Positions 17,013-25,371 of a stretch of 64,000 bases of DNA are shown one piece after another. Below the pieces are notes generated by a model. The model was given only the letters and a program-made list of their open reading frames with translations, had not been told where the DNA came from and did no database searches. This stretch comes from Lacrimispora sphenoides JCM 1415 (GTDB taxonomy: Bacteria > Bacillota > Clostridia > Lachnospirales > Lachnospiraceae), in contig NZ_LT630003.1 of the NCBI RefSeq assembly GCF_900105615.1, positions 4,838,001 to 4,902,000 of the forward strand, given 5' to 3'. The stretch's first letter is position 1, and each line of letters starts with the position of its first letter. The translations under genes and the position numbers were made by a program.

Positions 17013-18422
17013 ATGAAAGAGAGTAGATCAAAATACTTATTGAAGAATACTGCAATTTTTACCATAGGTAATTTTGCGACGAAAATTATTTCTTTTTTTC
17101 TTATCCCATTATATACAAGTTCATTATGTACAGCTGAATATGGAATTGTCGATTTAGTTGCTACAATTCCAACTGTCACAATTCCTATCATTACACTTAA
17201 TATTATAGAATCCGTGATGAGATTCAATATGGATAAAGATGCTGATAAAGATAAAATTACTAAAATAGGCATGGTAATTCTATTAGTTAGTATGGTTGTA
17301 GGATTAATTCTAATTCCCATCTGTAGATTATGGGATAAAGTTGATGGGCTTGAGACGATTATTTACCTTTATGTGATAAGTTTAGCTGCAAGTCAATTGT
17401 TTTTATGTGATTTAAGAGGGAAAGAGGAATTAGTTAAGTATTGTATTGGGAATATTGCAAATACAGCCCTTATTGCACTGTTTAATATTTGTTTTCTTGT
17501 CATTTTTAAATTGGGGATTACTGGTTATCTTCTAGCATACACATTGGCAAATACATTAATAGCGGTATATGCTTTTATAATCGGAAAAGGATACAAAGCT
17601 ATTTTTGCAAAAATAGATAAAGTAAAGATGATAGAGATGATCAAGTATTCAGTTGTCCTTATACCGAATTCGTTTATGTGGTGGATAATAAATTCTTCAG
17701 ATCACATTATGGTTACAAGCATGATAGGCGTGGCGGCAAATGGAGTGTACGCAATTTCGTATAAGGTGCCGACACTTATTAACACATTTACCGGTATTTT
17801 TAATCAAGCATGGGGCTATTCCGCAATCAAAGAAGAAGGATCTAAAGATGAAACGGAGTATAGCAATAAAGTGTTTGCTAACCTTATATCAGCCATTATG
17901 ATTATTGGAATATGCATGATGTCGATAATTAAACCTTTTTTAAATGTATATGTTGCAGATGAGTATTTTGAAGCTTGGAAATATACTCCGTTTTTAATCG
18001 TTGGTATAGTATATATAACACTTGGCACATTTTTATCAACAAGTTATATGATACATAAAGATAGTATGGGGTTTTTGTTATCAGGCTCTTTTGGCGCAAT
18101 GCTTAATATAATATTGAATTTCCTGCTAATACCATTAATCGGAGTATATGGTGCAGCGATAGCAACATGTGTAAGTTATATTGGTATATTCTCATTTAGG
18201 GTTTTCCACACAAGGAAATATTTGAAGTATAAAGTTCTTACAAGGGATTTTTGTATTGGAACAGTTGCGCTTTGGCTTTCTGGTGCTCTTATGTTTGTAG
18301 ACAATTTAGTTGGGCAGATTTGTCAGATATTGATTGCATTTGTAATAATTGTACTGTTCCAAAAGACATGGAAGCCATTGCTATTTAGAATTATAGATAA
18401 AGTAAAGAAGGTAAAAAAATGA
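17013..18422 (+). CDS. Wzx-like oligosaccharide flippase
   Basis: 469 residues with about 12-14 membrane helices and the N-terminal polysaccharide-synthesis motif LLKNTAIFTIGNFATKII. Members of this MOP-superfamily group flip the lipid-linked repeat unit across the membrane for Wzy. It starts 2 bp after the pyruvyltransferase gene, and its stop overlaps the next start by 4 bp (ATGA), so the three are tightly coupled. Its ribosome binding site is weak, consistent with coupled translation. Confidence 0.88.
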   Translation: MKESRSKYLLKNTAIFTIGNFATKIISFFLIPLYTSSLCTAEYGIVDLVATIPTVTIPIITLNIIESVMRFNMDKDADKDKITKIGMVILLVSMVVGLILIPICRLWDKVDGLETIIYLYVISLAASQLFLCDLRGKEELVKYCIGNIANTALIALFNICFLVIFKLGITGYLLAYTLANTLIAVYAFIIGKGYKAIFAKIDKVKMIEMIKYSVVLIPNSFMWWIINSSDHIMVTSMIGVAANGVYAISYKVPTLINTFTGIFNQAWGYSAIKEEGSKDETEYSNKVFANLISAIMIIGICMMSIIKPFLNVYVADEYFEAWKYTPFLIVGIVYITLGTFLSTSYMIHKDSMGFLLSGSFGAMLNIILNFLLIPLIGVYGAAIATCVSYIGIFSFRVFHTRKYLKYKVLTRDFCIGTVALWLSGALMFVDNLVGQICQILIAFVIIVLFQKTWKPLLFRIIDKVKKVKK

Positions 18423-19411
18423 AGAAAGTATCAATTGTAATTCCATTATATAAATCAGAAAAATTTTTAACAAAACTATTGGATTCTATTATGAATCAGA
18501 CATACAAAAATATTGAAATAATTCTAGTGGATGATGGTTCACCTGATACTAGCGGTGAAATAGCGGATAATTATGCAAAAAAAGATAATAGATTTTTGGT
18601 CATTCATAAAGAAAATGGTGGCTGTTGCGATGCTAGAAATAAGGGGTTAGAAAAAGCTTCTGGTGAATATTTAATGTTTGCAGATGGGGATGACTGGATG
18701 GAATTAGACTGTATTGAATATTTGGTTAGGATTGCAGAAGACAATGGATGTGAAATGTCAACAACAGATGCAATATTCACTACGAGAAATAGAGAACAGA
18801 ATAATTTTGATAGTATTAGAGTGATGAATAAGTCAGATGCAGTAGCCAGTATAATTAATACTTTTTATATTCCAGTTGGTCCATGGAATAAATTATATAG
18901 TATGAAAATAGTAAAGGAAAATAATCTTTCATTTTCTGTTCCTTGGTTTGGCGAAGGACTTTATTTTTCCGCTATGGCGGCACAATATTCCAATAAGATG
19001 GCGGTTGGGCATCGAAAAGTATATAATTATAGGCTAAATAATCCTAATAGTGGATGTACACTTAAAGAAGTACAAAATGGTATTAATTCAATGAATAATA
19101 TTCTCTATATCAAAAAGAGCTTGAAAGTAAACTCGAAATCAATTGAAGATGCATTAAATTGGCATATATGGACCAATTATTTTCATTTAGCTGATTATAT
19201 TTATTCTGCATCTGCAGTGAAAGAATATAAAAATGAATACATAGAAGCTAAAAGTGAAATGAGAGTTTATATGCCAAAAGTAATGAAAAATAGTACTATT
19301 TCAGTTTCTGATAAAATCAAAATTTTATTAAAGACGATATTCCCTGTATTTTTCATTAAGTATGGAGATTATAAAGCAAAAAGAGCATTTCAAAACGATA
19401 CAATGGAGTAA
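18419..19411 (+). CDS. GT2-family glycosyltransferase
   Basis: 330 residues. GT-A motifs: VSIVIPLYKSEKFL, VDDGSPDTSG (about residue 39), ENGGCCDARNKG and the metal site FADGDDW (about 90). It overlaps the flippase gene by 4 bp. It is a second GT2 enzyme, distinct from the one encoded at 13.8 kb. The C-terminal half is AT-rich coding with no recognised extra domain. Confidence 0.9.
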   Translation: MKKVSIVIPLYKSEKFLTKLLDSIMNQTYKNIEIILVDDGSPDTSGEIADNYAKKDNRFLVIHKENGGCCDARNKGLEKASGEYLMFADGDDWMELDCIEYLVRIAEDNGCEMSTTDAIFTTRNREQNNFDSIRVMNKSDAVASIINTFYIPVGPWNKLYSMKIVKENNLSFSVPWFGEGLYFSAMAAQYSNKMAVGHRKVYNYRLNNPNSGCTLKEVQNGINSMNNILYIKKSLKVNSKSIEDALNWHIWTNYFHLADYIYSASAVKEYKNEYIEAKSEMRVYMPKVMKNSTISVSDKIKILLKTIFPVFFIKYGDYKAKRAFQNDTME

Positions 19412-19417
19412 AATATT

Positions 19418-20209
19418 ATGGGAATAAAATTGAGATTAAAAAAAATATTTTTACGAAGAGAATATCTGCCAATTTCACATCTGGTTCAAGAGAATAAAGA
19501 ATTCGATGGTAAAGTAGCTTTAATCTCTGGCGGTTCTGGTGGAATTGGACTTGCAATTGCAAAGTCATTACAGGAAGCGGGGGGGACTGTTGTAATTGCA
19601 GGAACAAACGAAAAGAAACTTGAGTCTCTTAAAATGGAAACAGGATTAGATGCCATTGTTATGAATTACTATAAAACGGAATCCTTTGATACTGTTATTA
19701 AGGAAGTAGTTGCTCGACATGGGAAATTAGATGTATTTATCAGTTCGGCAGGAGTCCATACTGAAAAGGTGGATTTCTGGACAATGAATTCCGATGAATT
19801 CAATAGGGTAATGGATATTAATCTTAAAGGAGTATTTTTTGCATGCCAGTCAGTTGGTAAGTATATGAAGTCGAATAAGATAAGAGGAAGTATTTTACTA
19901 GTTTCTTCTTCAAGAGGTTCTGAACCAGCATGGTCTCCTTATGGCATTTCGAAATGGGGATTAAAAGGGTTGACAGAGGGGCTTGCAAAAATGTTTGTAC
20001 CTTATGGTATTAATGTAAATTCTATTGCACCGGGATCTACAGCTACTAGTTTGATTGGTGTAAAAGAAGGAGATAGTATATCTTCAAGTGAAAATGAATT
20101 AGGTAGATTAGTCATGCCTGATGAGGTAGCTACTCTTGCTAAATTACTGGTAAGTGATGCAGGTAAGATGATAGATGGTGAGGTTGTTCATATCGCAGGT
20201 GGAAGGTGA
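19418..20209 (+). CDS. SDR-family oxidoreductase
   Basis: 263 residues. After a 30-residue basic N-terminal extension comes a classical short-chain dehydrogenase: cofactor loop ISGGSGGIGLAIA, NAG-equivalent SSAG, catalytic Ser in LLVSSSRG and the YGISK Tyr-Lys pair. It probably oxidises or reduces a sugar or another small glycan building block. The position as last intact gene of the exopolysaccharide operon suggests it makes a modified sugar or substituent. The substrate is unknown. Confidence 0.85.
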   Translation: MGIKLRLKKIFLRREYLPISHLVQENKEFDGKVALISGGSGGIGLAIAKSLQEAGGTVVIAGTNEKKLESLKMETGLDAIVMNYYKTESFDTVIKEVVARHGKLDVFISSAGVHTEKVDFWTMNSDEFNRVMDINLKGVFFACQSVGKYMKSNKIRGSILLVSSSRGSEPAWSPYGISKWGLKGLTEGLAKMFVPYGINVNSIAPGSTATSLIGVKEGDSISSSENELGRLVMPDEVATLAKLLVSDAGKMIDGEVVHIAGGR

Positions 20210-20265
20210 ACTTTTGACATTAGGTGATAAAATATAGTTAGTGTGATAAAGGAGAAGATACAAAG

Positions 20266-20600
20266 ATGATGAAAATTAAATCATTTTATGAAAAGATGAG
20301 AAAAGTTCGATTAAGCAAAAAATGTAAATCGCTTAGGAATACAAATCTATCTTTGGTTTCAAATAATTGCACGGGGGGGGAATTCTTCATGATTTTGGAA
20401 TGAAATTTAATACCCCGTTACACAAAAGTTTGACGAGCACAATCTTTTGATTGGTGGAATCAATAAAGTTCTTAATAAAAACATTTCATGGAAGAAATAA
20501 GAAACAAGAAACCAGCTAGCGATTGTGAACTTACAAAGTAACGTTGGTTAACAGGTAGAAAGCACAGAAGCAGCAAAAAATAAGGGGCGCTTCCAATGTA
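20266..20600 (+). pseudogene. Decayed DUF1919-like glycan gene
   Basis: An ATG after AAAGGAGAAG opens a frame that reads the SNNC-T-GG segment typical of the DUF1919 N-terminus, then stops after 45 codons (20403). Shifting frame at the run of eight G (20373-20380) restores HDFGMKFNTP, which also fits the family (LG-x-NTP). The restored frame then meets another stop near 20450, and the rest of the roughly 200-residue domain is missing or unrecognisable. DUF1919 proteins occur in exopolysaccharide clusters. It is therefore a broken gene, not a simple phase switch. Confidence 0.6.
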
Positions 20601-20650
20601 GTCAACATAGAAGATAAAAAAATGTGTCTGTCAGTGCGTCCAGATTAAGG

Positions 20651-20660
20651 ACATATCATT
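20651..20660. repeat. Direct repeat flanking the IS21-family element, left copy
   Basis: ACATATCATT here is repeated exactly at 23383-23392 on the other side of the element. Eight of the ten bases would match the longer target duplications known for IS21 elements, so the true duplication may be shorter than 10 bp. Confidence 0.6.
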
Positions 20661-20862
20661 GTGAATGTCAATGAAAATATTTACCACCTGACATTTTGAA
20701 AGTTTACCAGGTTGATACCGAATTAGTTTACCATTCCAACGATTTTGACATTCAAAAAGTTTACCACTCGTGACACTGAAAAAGTTTACCATTTGACAGT
20801 GAAAGAGTTTACCACTTTGCTTCTGATAAAGGGGAATACCCTGGAGCATTCCCCATATGTTA

Positions 20863-21018
20863 TTACATTGTAACAACGACATCTGTCAATTCATCAAGTG
20901 CCTGGCAGTAATCATCGATTTCCTGTTACAGTTCTTTGATCTCCATCTGCTGATCAAAAATGGTTTCAAGCGCCTCTTGGTATTTGATATACAACTGGTT
21001 GTATGGTAGGTTATTCAT
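20863..21018 (-). pseudogene. Small third ORF of the IS21-family element, interrupted
   Basis: The ATG (21018-21016) lies within 5 bp of the istB stop. The frame would give about 51 residues rich in Glu/Gln/Asp, but an in-frame TAA at 20928-20926 cuts it after about 30. A hairpin near 20830-20860 follows and may be a terminator. No function is recognised, and it may never have been a functional gene. Confidence 0.35.
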
Positions 21019-21805
21019 GAACAGATTCCTCCTTCCCGTTTTCTGATACCACAGCGGCATGTTCTGCACGGTAAGGATTATCCGAATTCATATTTAATAC
21101 ATGTGACCGAAAAGTAAGCCTGTCAATTAATGCAGTTACCATGGTCTGGTTTTCAAACATGGTAGTCCATTCGGAGAACCGTAGATTTGTTGAAACGATG
21201 ACACTTTTCCGCTCTGCACGGTCTGCCACGACTTTGAATAGTAGCTCTGACTGATGCCGGTTAAAGGTCAGATAGCTCAGCTCATCAATAATAAGTAATT
21301 CAGCTTTGGATATCTGTTTTTCCAATCGAACCAACCGATGATTGTCCTGAGCTTCAATGAGCTCATTGGAAAGATTAGCTGCTGTATAGAACTTTACATT
21401 CATGCCCTGCATACAGGCCTTCACGCCAAGCCCTATGGACAGGTGGGTCTTGCCGGTTCCAGGATTGCCTATCATTACGATATTCTGTTTCTTTGTAACA
21501 AAGTCGCAGGAGGCAAGTTCTTTTAAAAATGCTTCGTCCATGTGTTCGAAGCGGGAAAGATCCAGTTCATCCATGGTCTTTATATAAGGGAAAGAAGCCA
21601 CTTTTATTTTTCGTTTGCGAGTGCTTTCCTGTCTGGAATCCAGTTCCAGTTTCATCAACTGTATGAGGAAATACTCATAGCCCTGATTCTTATCTAACTG
21701 TCGTATAACATCGGCGTAATTGTTGAACATCGGTGTCCGCAACTGCTTAGAATACATTTCAATGGTTTGTACCTGCAATTCTTTCAATGTATAGCCACCC
21801 CACAT
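21011..21805 (-). CDS. istB: IstB-like ATPase, transposition helper protein
   Basis: 264 residues, AAA+ ATPase of the DnaC/IstB type. Walker A GNPGTGKTHLSIGL and Walker B LLIIDELSYL are intact, with sensor segment VIVSTNLRFSEW. IstB assembles on target DNA and activates the IstA transposase. The gene overlaps the 3' end of istA by about 20 bp, the usual arrangement. The actual start may be a few codons inside the listed frame. Confidence 0.93.
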   Translation of the reverse strand: MWGGYTLKELQVQTIEMYSKQLRTPMFNNYADVIRQLDKNQGYEYFLIQLMKLELDSRQESTRKRKIKVASFPYIKTMDELDLSRFEHMDEAFLKELASCDFVTKKQNIVMIGNPGTGKTHLSIGLGVKACMQGMNVKFYTAANLSNELIEAQDNHRLVRLEKQISKAELLIIDELSYLTFNRHQSELLFKVVADRAERKSVIVSTNLRFSEWTTMFENQTMVTALIDRLTFRSHVLNMNSDNPYRAEHAAVVSENGKEESVHE

Positions 21806-23301
21806 TTCTCATCGTATTTGGTGAGATCCATCTGAGTAACCGGAATTTCATTACTTAGATATACGATATTTGATTCTGGGTTCTCATGGAGCTGGCTCCG
21901 TATCATATCCACGGACGGCACGATGTTTTTTGGAAGCTGTTCCCTGATGGAAAGGATTCTTTCTTCGCCATAGTCAACGCATAGACGCAGGAGCTTTACC
22001 ATCTCCTTATTGCCGCCCGGAAGCAGTCTTCCCCAGTCGAGCAGTTCCTTGGTCACATTTCGTCTGACAGGCTTTGCCTGAAATACAGCGCGTGGCTTTC
22101 TTTCCAGAAGGTCGATGTAATGCTCCAAACGGTATTCTATTTTACCGGATCCATAGAGCCGACAAAAGGTTGAAGCCAACTCCCCCTCATGGAAGATACA
22201 TACCTCATTGGCATAGCCTTTTACAGTCATCTGTTTACGTAGATAGCGGACAGGGACCGAGTAATCATTCTTATCAAACCGGAGGGTTGAATAATCTCCA
22301 ACTGTTGGAGTAGCAATACGGCTGGTATCGTAGCGGTAAGCTGGGATCTGCTTTAAATAGTACCATTCTTCCTCATAAGCTTCCTTTACGGTGCAGGAGC
22401 GTGAATCTACCTTGTGAGCGTTCCGATAATTCAGACAATCCTTGATAAGATGTTCATTCAACTCTGCAAGGTTAGCGACTCTTGGAACCGGCACCATGAA
22501 ATTTCGGCGGGCATAACCCACCAGATTTTCTACCAGACCTTTTTCATTACCACTGGCAATGTTACAGAAATCTGTTTGGAAAGCATAGTGGGCGGCAAAT
22601 GACCTATACCCTTTCGTAGCTCTGGCATGCAGACCAAAACCGTCACTTACAGCTACCTTGGCATTGTCAAAGATGAGCCTTTTAGGAATGCCCTTGAAAT
22701 AATCAAACATTCTCTGCTGGGCTTCCAGAAAGGACTCCAGATTCTGTGAATAAAATGCCTGTACAAAAATGTCGCAGCTGTAGCAGAGCCTTCCGCAGAA
22801 GAAGTTGATTTTTGTTTTCTTACCATCCAGATAGATGGTGGCTTCACCCCAGTCGATTTGAATGGCATCGCCTGCATCGTATTCCAATGGGATATCGGCC
22901 TGGGGAGGGACAAGATGTTCAGCCCGTAGATTTCGTACTACTTCCCGAACTGTAGAGTAGGAACCAGTAAAGTTTTTTTCTACAACAAGCCGGTCATATA
23001 TTCGTTTGGCAGTATGCTGTTGTTTGGACAGCTTTTCTTCCATGTCCTGCTTTATGCAGGCAATGATAAAGCTTTTGATGTCATTTGTAATGACGTTGTT
23101 TGTGCGGGTGTAAGATTTGCGCACATTTGGATGTGTACTGCCTTCGCAATACTTTTTGACGGTCTGTCTGGAAATGCCTAGACGTTTGGCAATAGACCGC
23201 TGGGATTCACCCTCCGTATGGAGAGTGCGGATTTGGGAGTATAAATCCACTTCAATAATCACCTTTCTTTCATCTCCTTGTAAGATTTTTGTACTTCTCA
23301 A
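21784..23301 (-). CDS. istA: IstA-like DDE transposase of the IS21 family
   Basis: 505 residues. The N-terminal helix-turn-helix has SQRSIAKRLGISRQTVKKY. The DDE catalytic core shows IQIDWGEA (first Asp), LIFDNAKVAV (second Asp) and NEKGLVENLVGYAR (Glu). A C-terminal beta-barrel-type region follows. Length and order match IS21 transposases. No frameshift or stop interrupts it. Confidence 0.94.
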   Translation of the reverse strand: MRSTKILQGDERKVIIEVDLYSQIRTLHTEGESQRSIAKRLGISRQTVKKYCEGSTHPNVRKSYTRTNNVITNDIKSFIIACIKQDMEEKLSKQQHTAKRIYDRLVVEKNFTGSYSTVREVVRNLRAEHLVPPQADIPLEYDAGDAIQIDWGEATIYLDGKKTKINFFCGRLCYSCDIFVQAFYSQNLESFLEAQQRMFDYFKGIPKRLIFDNAKVAVSDGFGLHARATKGYRSFAAHYAFQTDFCNIASGNEKGLVENLVGYARRNFMVPVPRVANLAELNEHLIKDCLNYRNAHKVDSRSCTVKEAYEEEWYYLKQIPAYRYDTSRIATPTVGDYSTLRFDKNDYSVPVRYLRKQMTVKGYANEVCIFHEGELASTFCRLYGSGKIEYRLEHYIDLLERKPRAVFQAKPVRRNVTKELLDWGRLLPGGNKEMVKLLRLCVDYGEERILSIREQLPKNIVPSVDMIRSQLHENPESNIVYLSNEIPVTQMDLTKYDEKCGVAIH

Positions 23302-23382
23302 TCTTACAGGAATTTATTTCAAGGTGGTAAACTAATTCAGTGTCAAATAGTGTTGAAGTGGTACACTTTTATAATATCATTT

Positions 23383-23392
23383 ACATATCATT
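23383..23392. repeat. Direct repeat flanking the IS21-family element, right copy
   Basis: Exact copy of ACATATCATT at 20651-20660. The 43 bp from here to the next element (23393-23435) include the hairpin-like GTGGGTGTGAATCCCAC and are of unknown origin. Confidence 0.6.
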
Positions 23393-23528
23393 TAGTGGGT
23401 GTGAATCCCACCCGATAAGATACTAACCAAAGTGGTGTTAGAATATAAATAGTACAAGTCAAAATGAGAAATTCCTAAATAAATAATTCGTGGTACAATA
23501 GGGGCACCAGATGAAGGAGGATCTCATT

Positions 23529-23813
23529 ATGGCAGAACAGTACGACAAACAATTCAAACTCGATGCAGTCCAGTAATATCAGGATCATAAAGACCTTGGG
23601 CTGGTTGGCTGTGCCAGCAACTTAGGAATCAGCCAGCAGAGCTTGTCCCGTTGGAAAATGGAGCTGAAAGATTCTGGTGATATCGAATTCCGTGGTTCGG
23701 GCAATTACTCTTCTGATGAAGAAAAAGAAATCGCCAGATTAAAACGGGAACTCAGCGATACCAGGGATGCGCTTGATATCTTAAAAAAAGCCATCGGCAT
23801 TCTGGGAAATTAA
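23529..23813 (+). pseudogene. IS3-family orfA with internal stop
   Basis: 95 codons starting MAEQYDKQFKLDAVQ, followed immediately by an in-frame TAA (23574-23576) where the family has a Tyr, then continuing in frame through the helix-turn-helix ASNLGISQQSLSRWK and a leucine-zipper-like EIARLKRELSDTRDAL. A GAAGGAG site precedes the ATG. The run of seven A at 23783-23789 is the expected position for the programmed -1 frameshift into orfB. The nonsense mutation would stop production of both OrfA and the OrfAB transposase unless suppressed. Confidence 0.8.
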
Positions 23814-23866
23814 CGGAGGCTATCTACATCGAAGTTATTCAAAAGGCAGAGAAATCAGAAGAAGAT

Positions 23867-24724
23867 ATGCGCCCTGTCTCTGTCTCCGGAATGCTCAAAA
23901 TCTTAGGCATATCAAGGTCGGGATATCATGCATGGCTAAAACGTTTGCCATCGTACCAGAAAAAACGTAAGGAAGCAATTCAGGATAAAATACAAATAAT
24001 CCATGATGAATCGAAGCAGAATTATGGAGCTCCTAAAATAACCATGGAACTTCGCAAAAGCGGTGAAATCATCTCCGAAAGAACCATGAGCAAGTATATG
24101 AAGGAAATGGGGATAAAAGCCAAATGGGTAAAGCCCTATACGATCACAACCAAAGATTCTGACTTTAGTCATTCCTTGAAAAATATCCTTGATGAAAACT
24201 TCAATCCTGACAGGCCCAATGCCGTATGGTGCAGCGATATCACTTATATATTGACGATAGATGGATTTGTCAATCTGACCAGCATGATAGATTTATTTTC
24301 CAGGAAAATCATTGTCTGGACGTTATCAAAAACACTGGAAGTATCCTATGTAATTGAAACTATAAATAGAGCAAAAGCAAGAAGAAGCATGGATTTACCA
24401 TTGATCATGCATAGCGACCATGGAAGTCAGTATGTTTCTAAACAGTACAGGAAAGCAACTGAAAAAATGCAGTGTAGTTATTCTAAAAAGGCTTTTCTAT
24501 GGGACAATGCCTGCATTGAGTCTTTCCATTCAATGATAAAAAGAGAATGGCTGAACCGGTTTGAAATACAAAGTTTCAGGCATGCCTATCAACTCGTATT
24601 CGAATATTTGGAAGCTTTCTACAATACTAAAAGGATTCACAGTCACTGTGACGACATGCCGCCAAATGACTTTGAAAGGCTGTATCAAAAGAGCCTGGCT
24701 GATGGAATTTTACTTGTAGGTTGA
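23867..24724 (+). CDS. IS3-family transposase OrfB (integrase catalytic domain)
   Basis: 285 residues from the first ATG. The frame is open further upstream to the A7 slippery run at 23783-23789, so in the living element it is made as an OrfAB fusion by -1 frameshifting. The HTH_21 region (MKEMGIKAKW) and an rve integrase core are present, with VWCSDITYI (first Asp), MHSDHGSQYVS (second Asp) and NACIESFHSMIKRE (Glu). All three acidic catalytic residues are intact. It depends on orfA, which has a premature stop. Confidence 0.88.
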   Translation: MRPVSVSGMLKILGISRSGYHAWLKRLPSYQKKRKEAIQDKIQIIHDESKQNYGAPKITMELRKSGEIISERTMSKYMKEMGIKAKWVKPYTITTKDSDFSHSLKNILDENFNPDRPNAVWCSDITYILTIDGFVNLTSMIDLFSRKIIVWTLSKTLEVSYVIETINRAKARRSMDLPLIMHSDHGSQYVSKQYRKATEKMQCSYSKKAFLWDNACIESFHSMIKREWLNRFEIQSFRHAYQLVFEYLEAFYNTKRIHSHCDDMPPNDFERLYQKSLADGILLVG

Positions 24725-24769
24725 GATGAGAGATTAATTTCTCATTTTAACTTGTACTTAATCTTGACA

Positions 24770-24912
24770 GAGGACCAGACATCTGCCCAAAATCTGCTAT
24801 ATCTATGGTAGAAGATGAGGAGGGATTTGAGTATCCTCAGGTGGATGAAGCAAAATGCATAAGGTGTTATATGTGCTTGAAAGTATGTCCAATTAAGGCG
24901 GTAAAAAGATAA
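24770..24912 (+). pseudogene. Fragment of an FrhB-like (coenzyme F420 hydrogenase beta-type) protein
   Basis: Directly after the IS3-family right end, an open frame without a start reads ICPKSAISMVEDEEGFEYP and then CIRCYMCLKVCP before its stop. This matches the N-terminal ferredoxin-like part of FrhB/FdhB-family proteins that accompany polysaccharide pyruvyltransferases in Firmicutes glycan clusters. Only about 46 residues remain, holding a second 4Fe-4S motif and the end of the first. The catalytic domain is gone, so this is a remnant. Confidence 0.65.
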
Positions 24913-25049
24913 GTGCAATTTTACGCAGGTGTGATGGTCCATGAAAAGTGAGAATTGGCTGACCCGTTGAGAAAAGAATGCCCCAGCGGGGTTGAAAGCT
25001 CTGGTTCCTAGACCTCTGCCAGTAAATGAGAATTCCGAGCTGAATGAGG

Positions 25050-25155
25050 CGGCTGCGTAAAACTTTGCTACTCAGCTTACCATCTTATTTCCATTAATGA
25101 AAACACCCCGAAAGAATTACTGGCAATGGTCTGTAAGGTAATAAACCATGCTTAG
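25050..25155 (+). pseudogene. Remnant of IS66-family orfA
   Basis: A frame ending ...NTPKELLAMVCKVINHA then stop resembles the C-terminus of IS66 accessory OrfA proteins. No start or N-terminal domain is present. It overlaps the start of the tnpB remnant by 8 bp, as in IS66 elements. Confidence 0.45.
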
Positions 25156-25279
25156 GGAATCTACAGGATTTAAACATTTCTGTGCCTGGTGTGACTATAC
25201 CGATCTCCGTAAGGAGATTGACAACTTGGCAGCTATTATAAAGAACGATTTTAAAGAAAACTGTAGTTTAGATAAATAG
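25148..25279 (+). pseudogene. Remnant of IS66-family tnpB
   Basis: 43 codons from ATG to stop contain CDYTDLRKEIDNLAAIIK, which matches the GYTDLRKGIDGLAxIV hallmark of IS66 TnpB near its N-terminus. The rest of the roughly 115-residue protein and the IS66 transposase are absent. It shows an older insertion that decayed at the same hotspot. Confidence 0.6.
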
Positions 25280-25371
25280 TACACATCCAGATTCTGAATG
25301 GACTGTCTTGATTATTAAGTTTTCCAGATTGTCAGAAGGCTGCTCTTCTTGACATACCTAGAATCTGCATT

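Larger units (their letters stand above)
20661..23382 (-). mobile_element. IS21-family insertion sequence (istA-istB)
   Basis: About 2.7 kb carrying the two-gene istA/istB module in minus orientation. The left end has at least four spaced copies of a motif of the form TGACA-N(6-8)-AGTTTACCA (20687-20820), and the right end has matching inverted copies (about 23320-23370). This multiple end-repeat structure is characteristic of IS21 elements. Exact ends are set here by a flanking direct repeat and may be off by a few bases. Both transposition proteins look intact, so the insertion may be recent and active. Confidence 0.85.
23436..24769 (+). mobile_element. IS3-family insertion sequence (IS150-like), damaged
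   Basis: About 1.33 kb. Imperfect inverted ends begin with TGT: the left end at 23436 and the right end at 24769 share AGTACAAGT-AAAATGAGAAATT (one mismatch). Two overlapping-frame genes, orfA and orfB, follow the IS3 layout with an A7 slippery run. orfA carries a premature stop, so the element is probably unable to move by itself. No clear target duplication was seen. It lies 43 bp from the IS21-family element and interrupts or abuts an FrhB-like gene. Confidence 0.85.

Noticed and set aside
20366..20400. Simple phase-variable switch at the G8 run
   Set aside because: After restoring the frame another stop follows within about 16 codons, and most of the domain is missing.
23393..23435. Group II intron fragment
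   Set aside because: Only a short hairpin resembles intron sequence; no domain V, boundary motif or intron-encoded protein was found.
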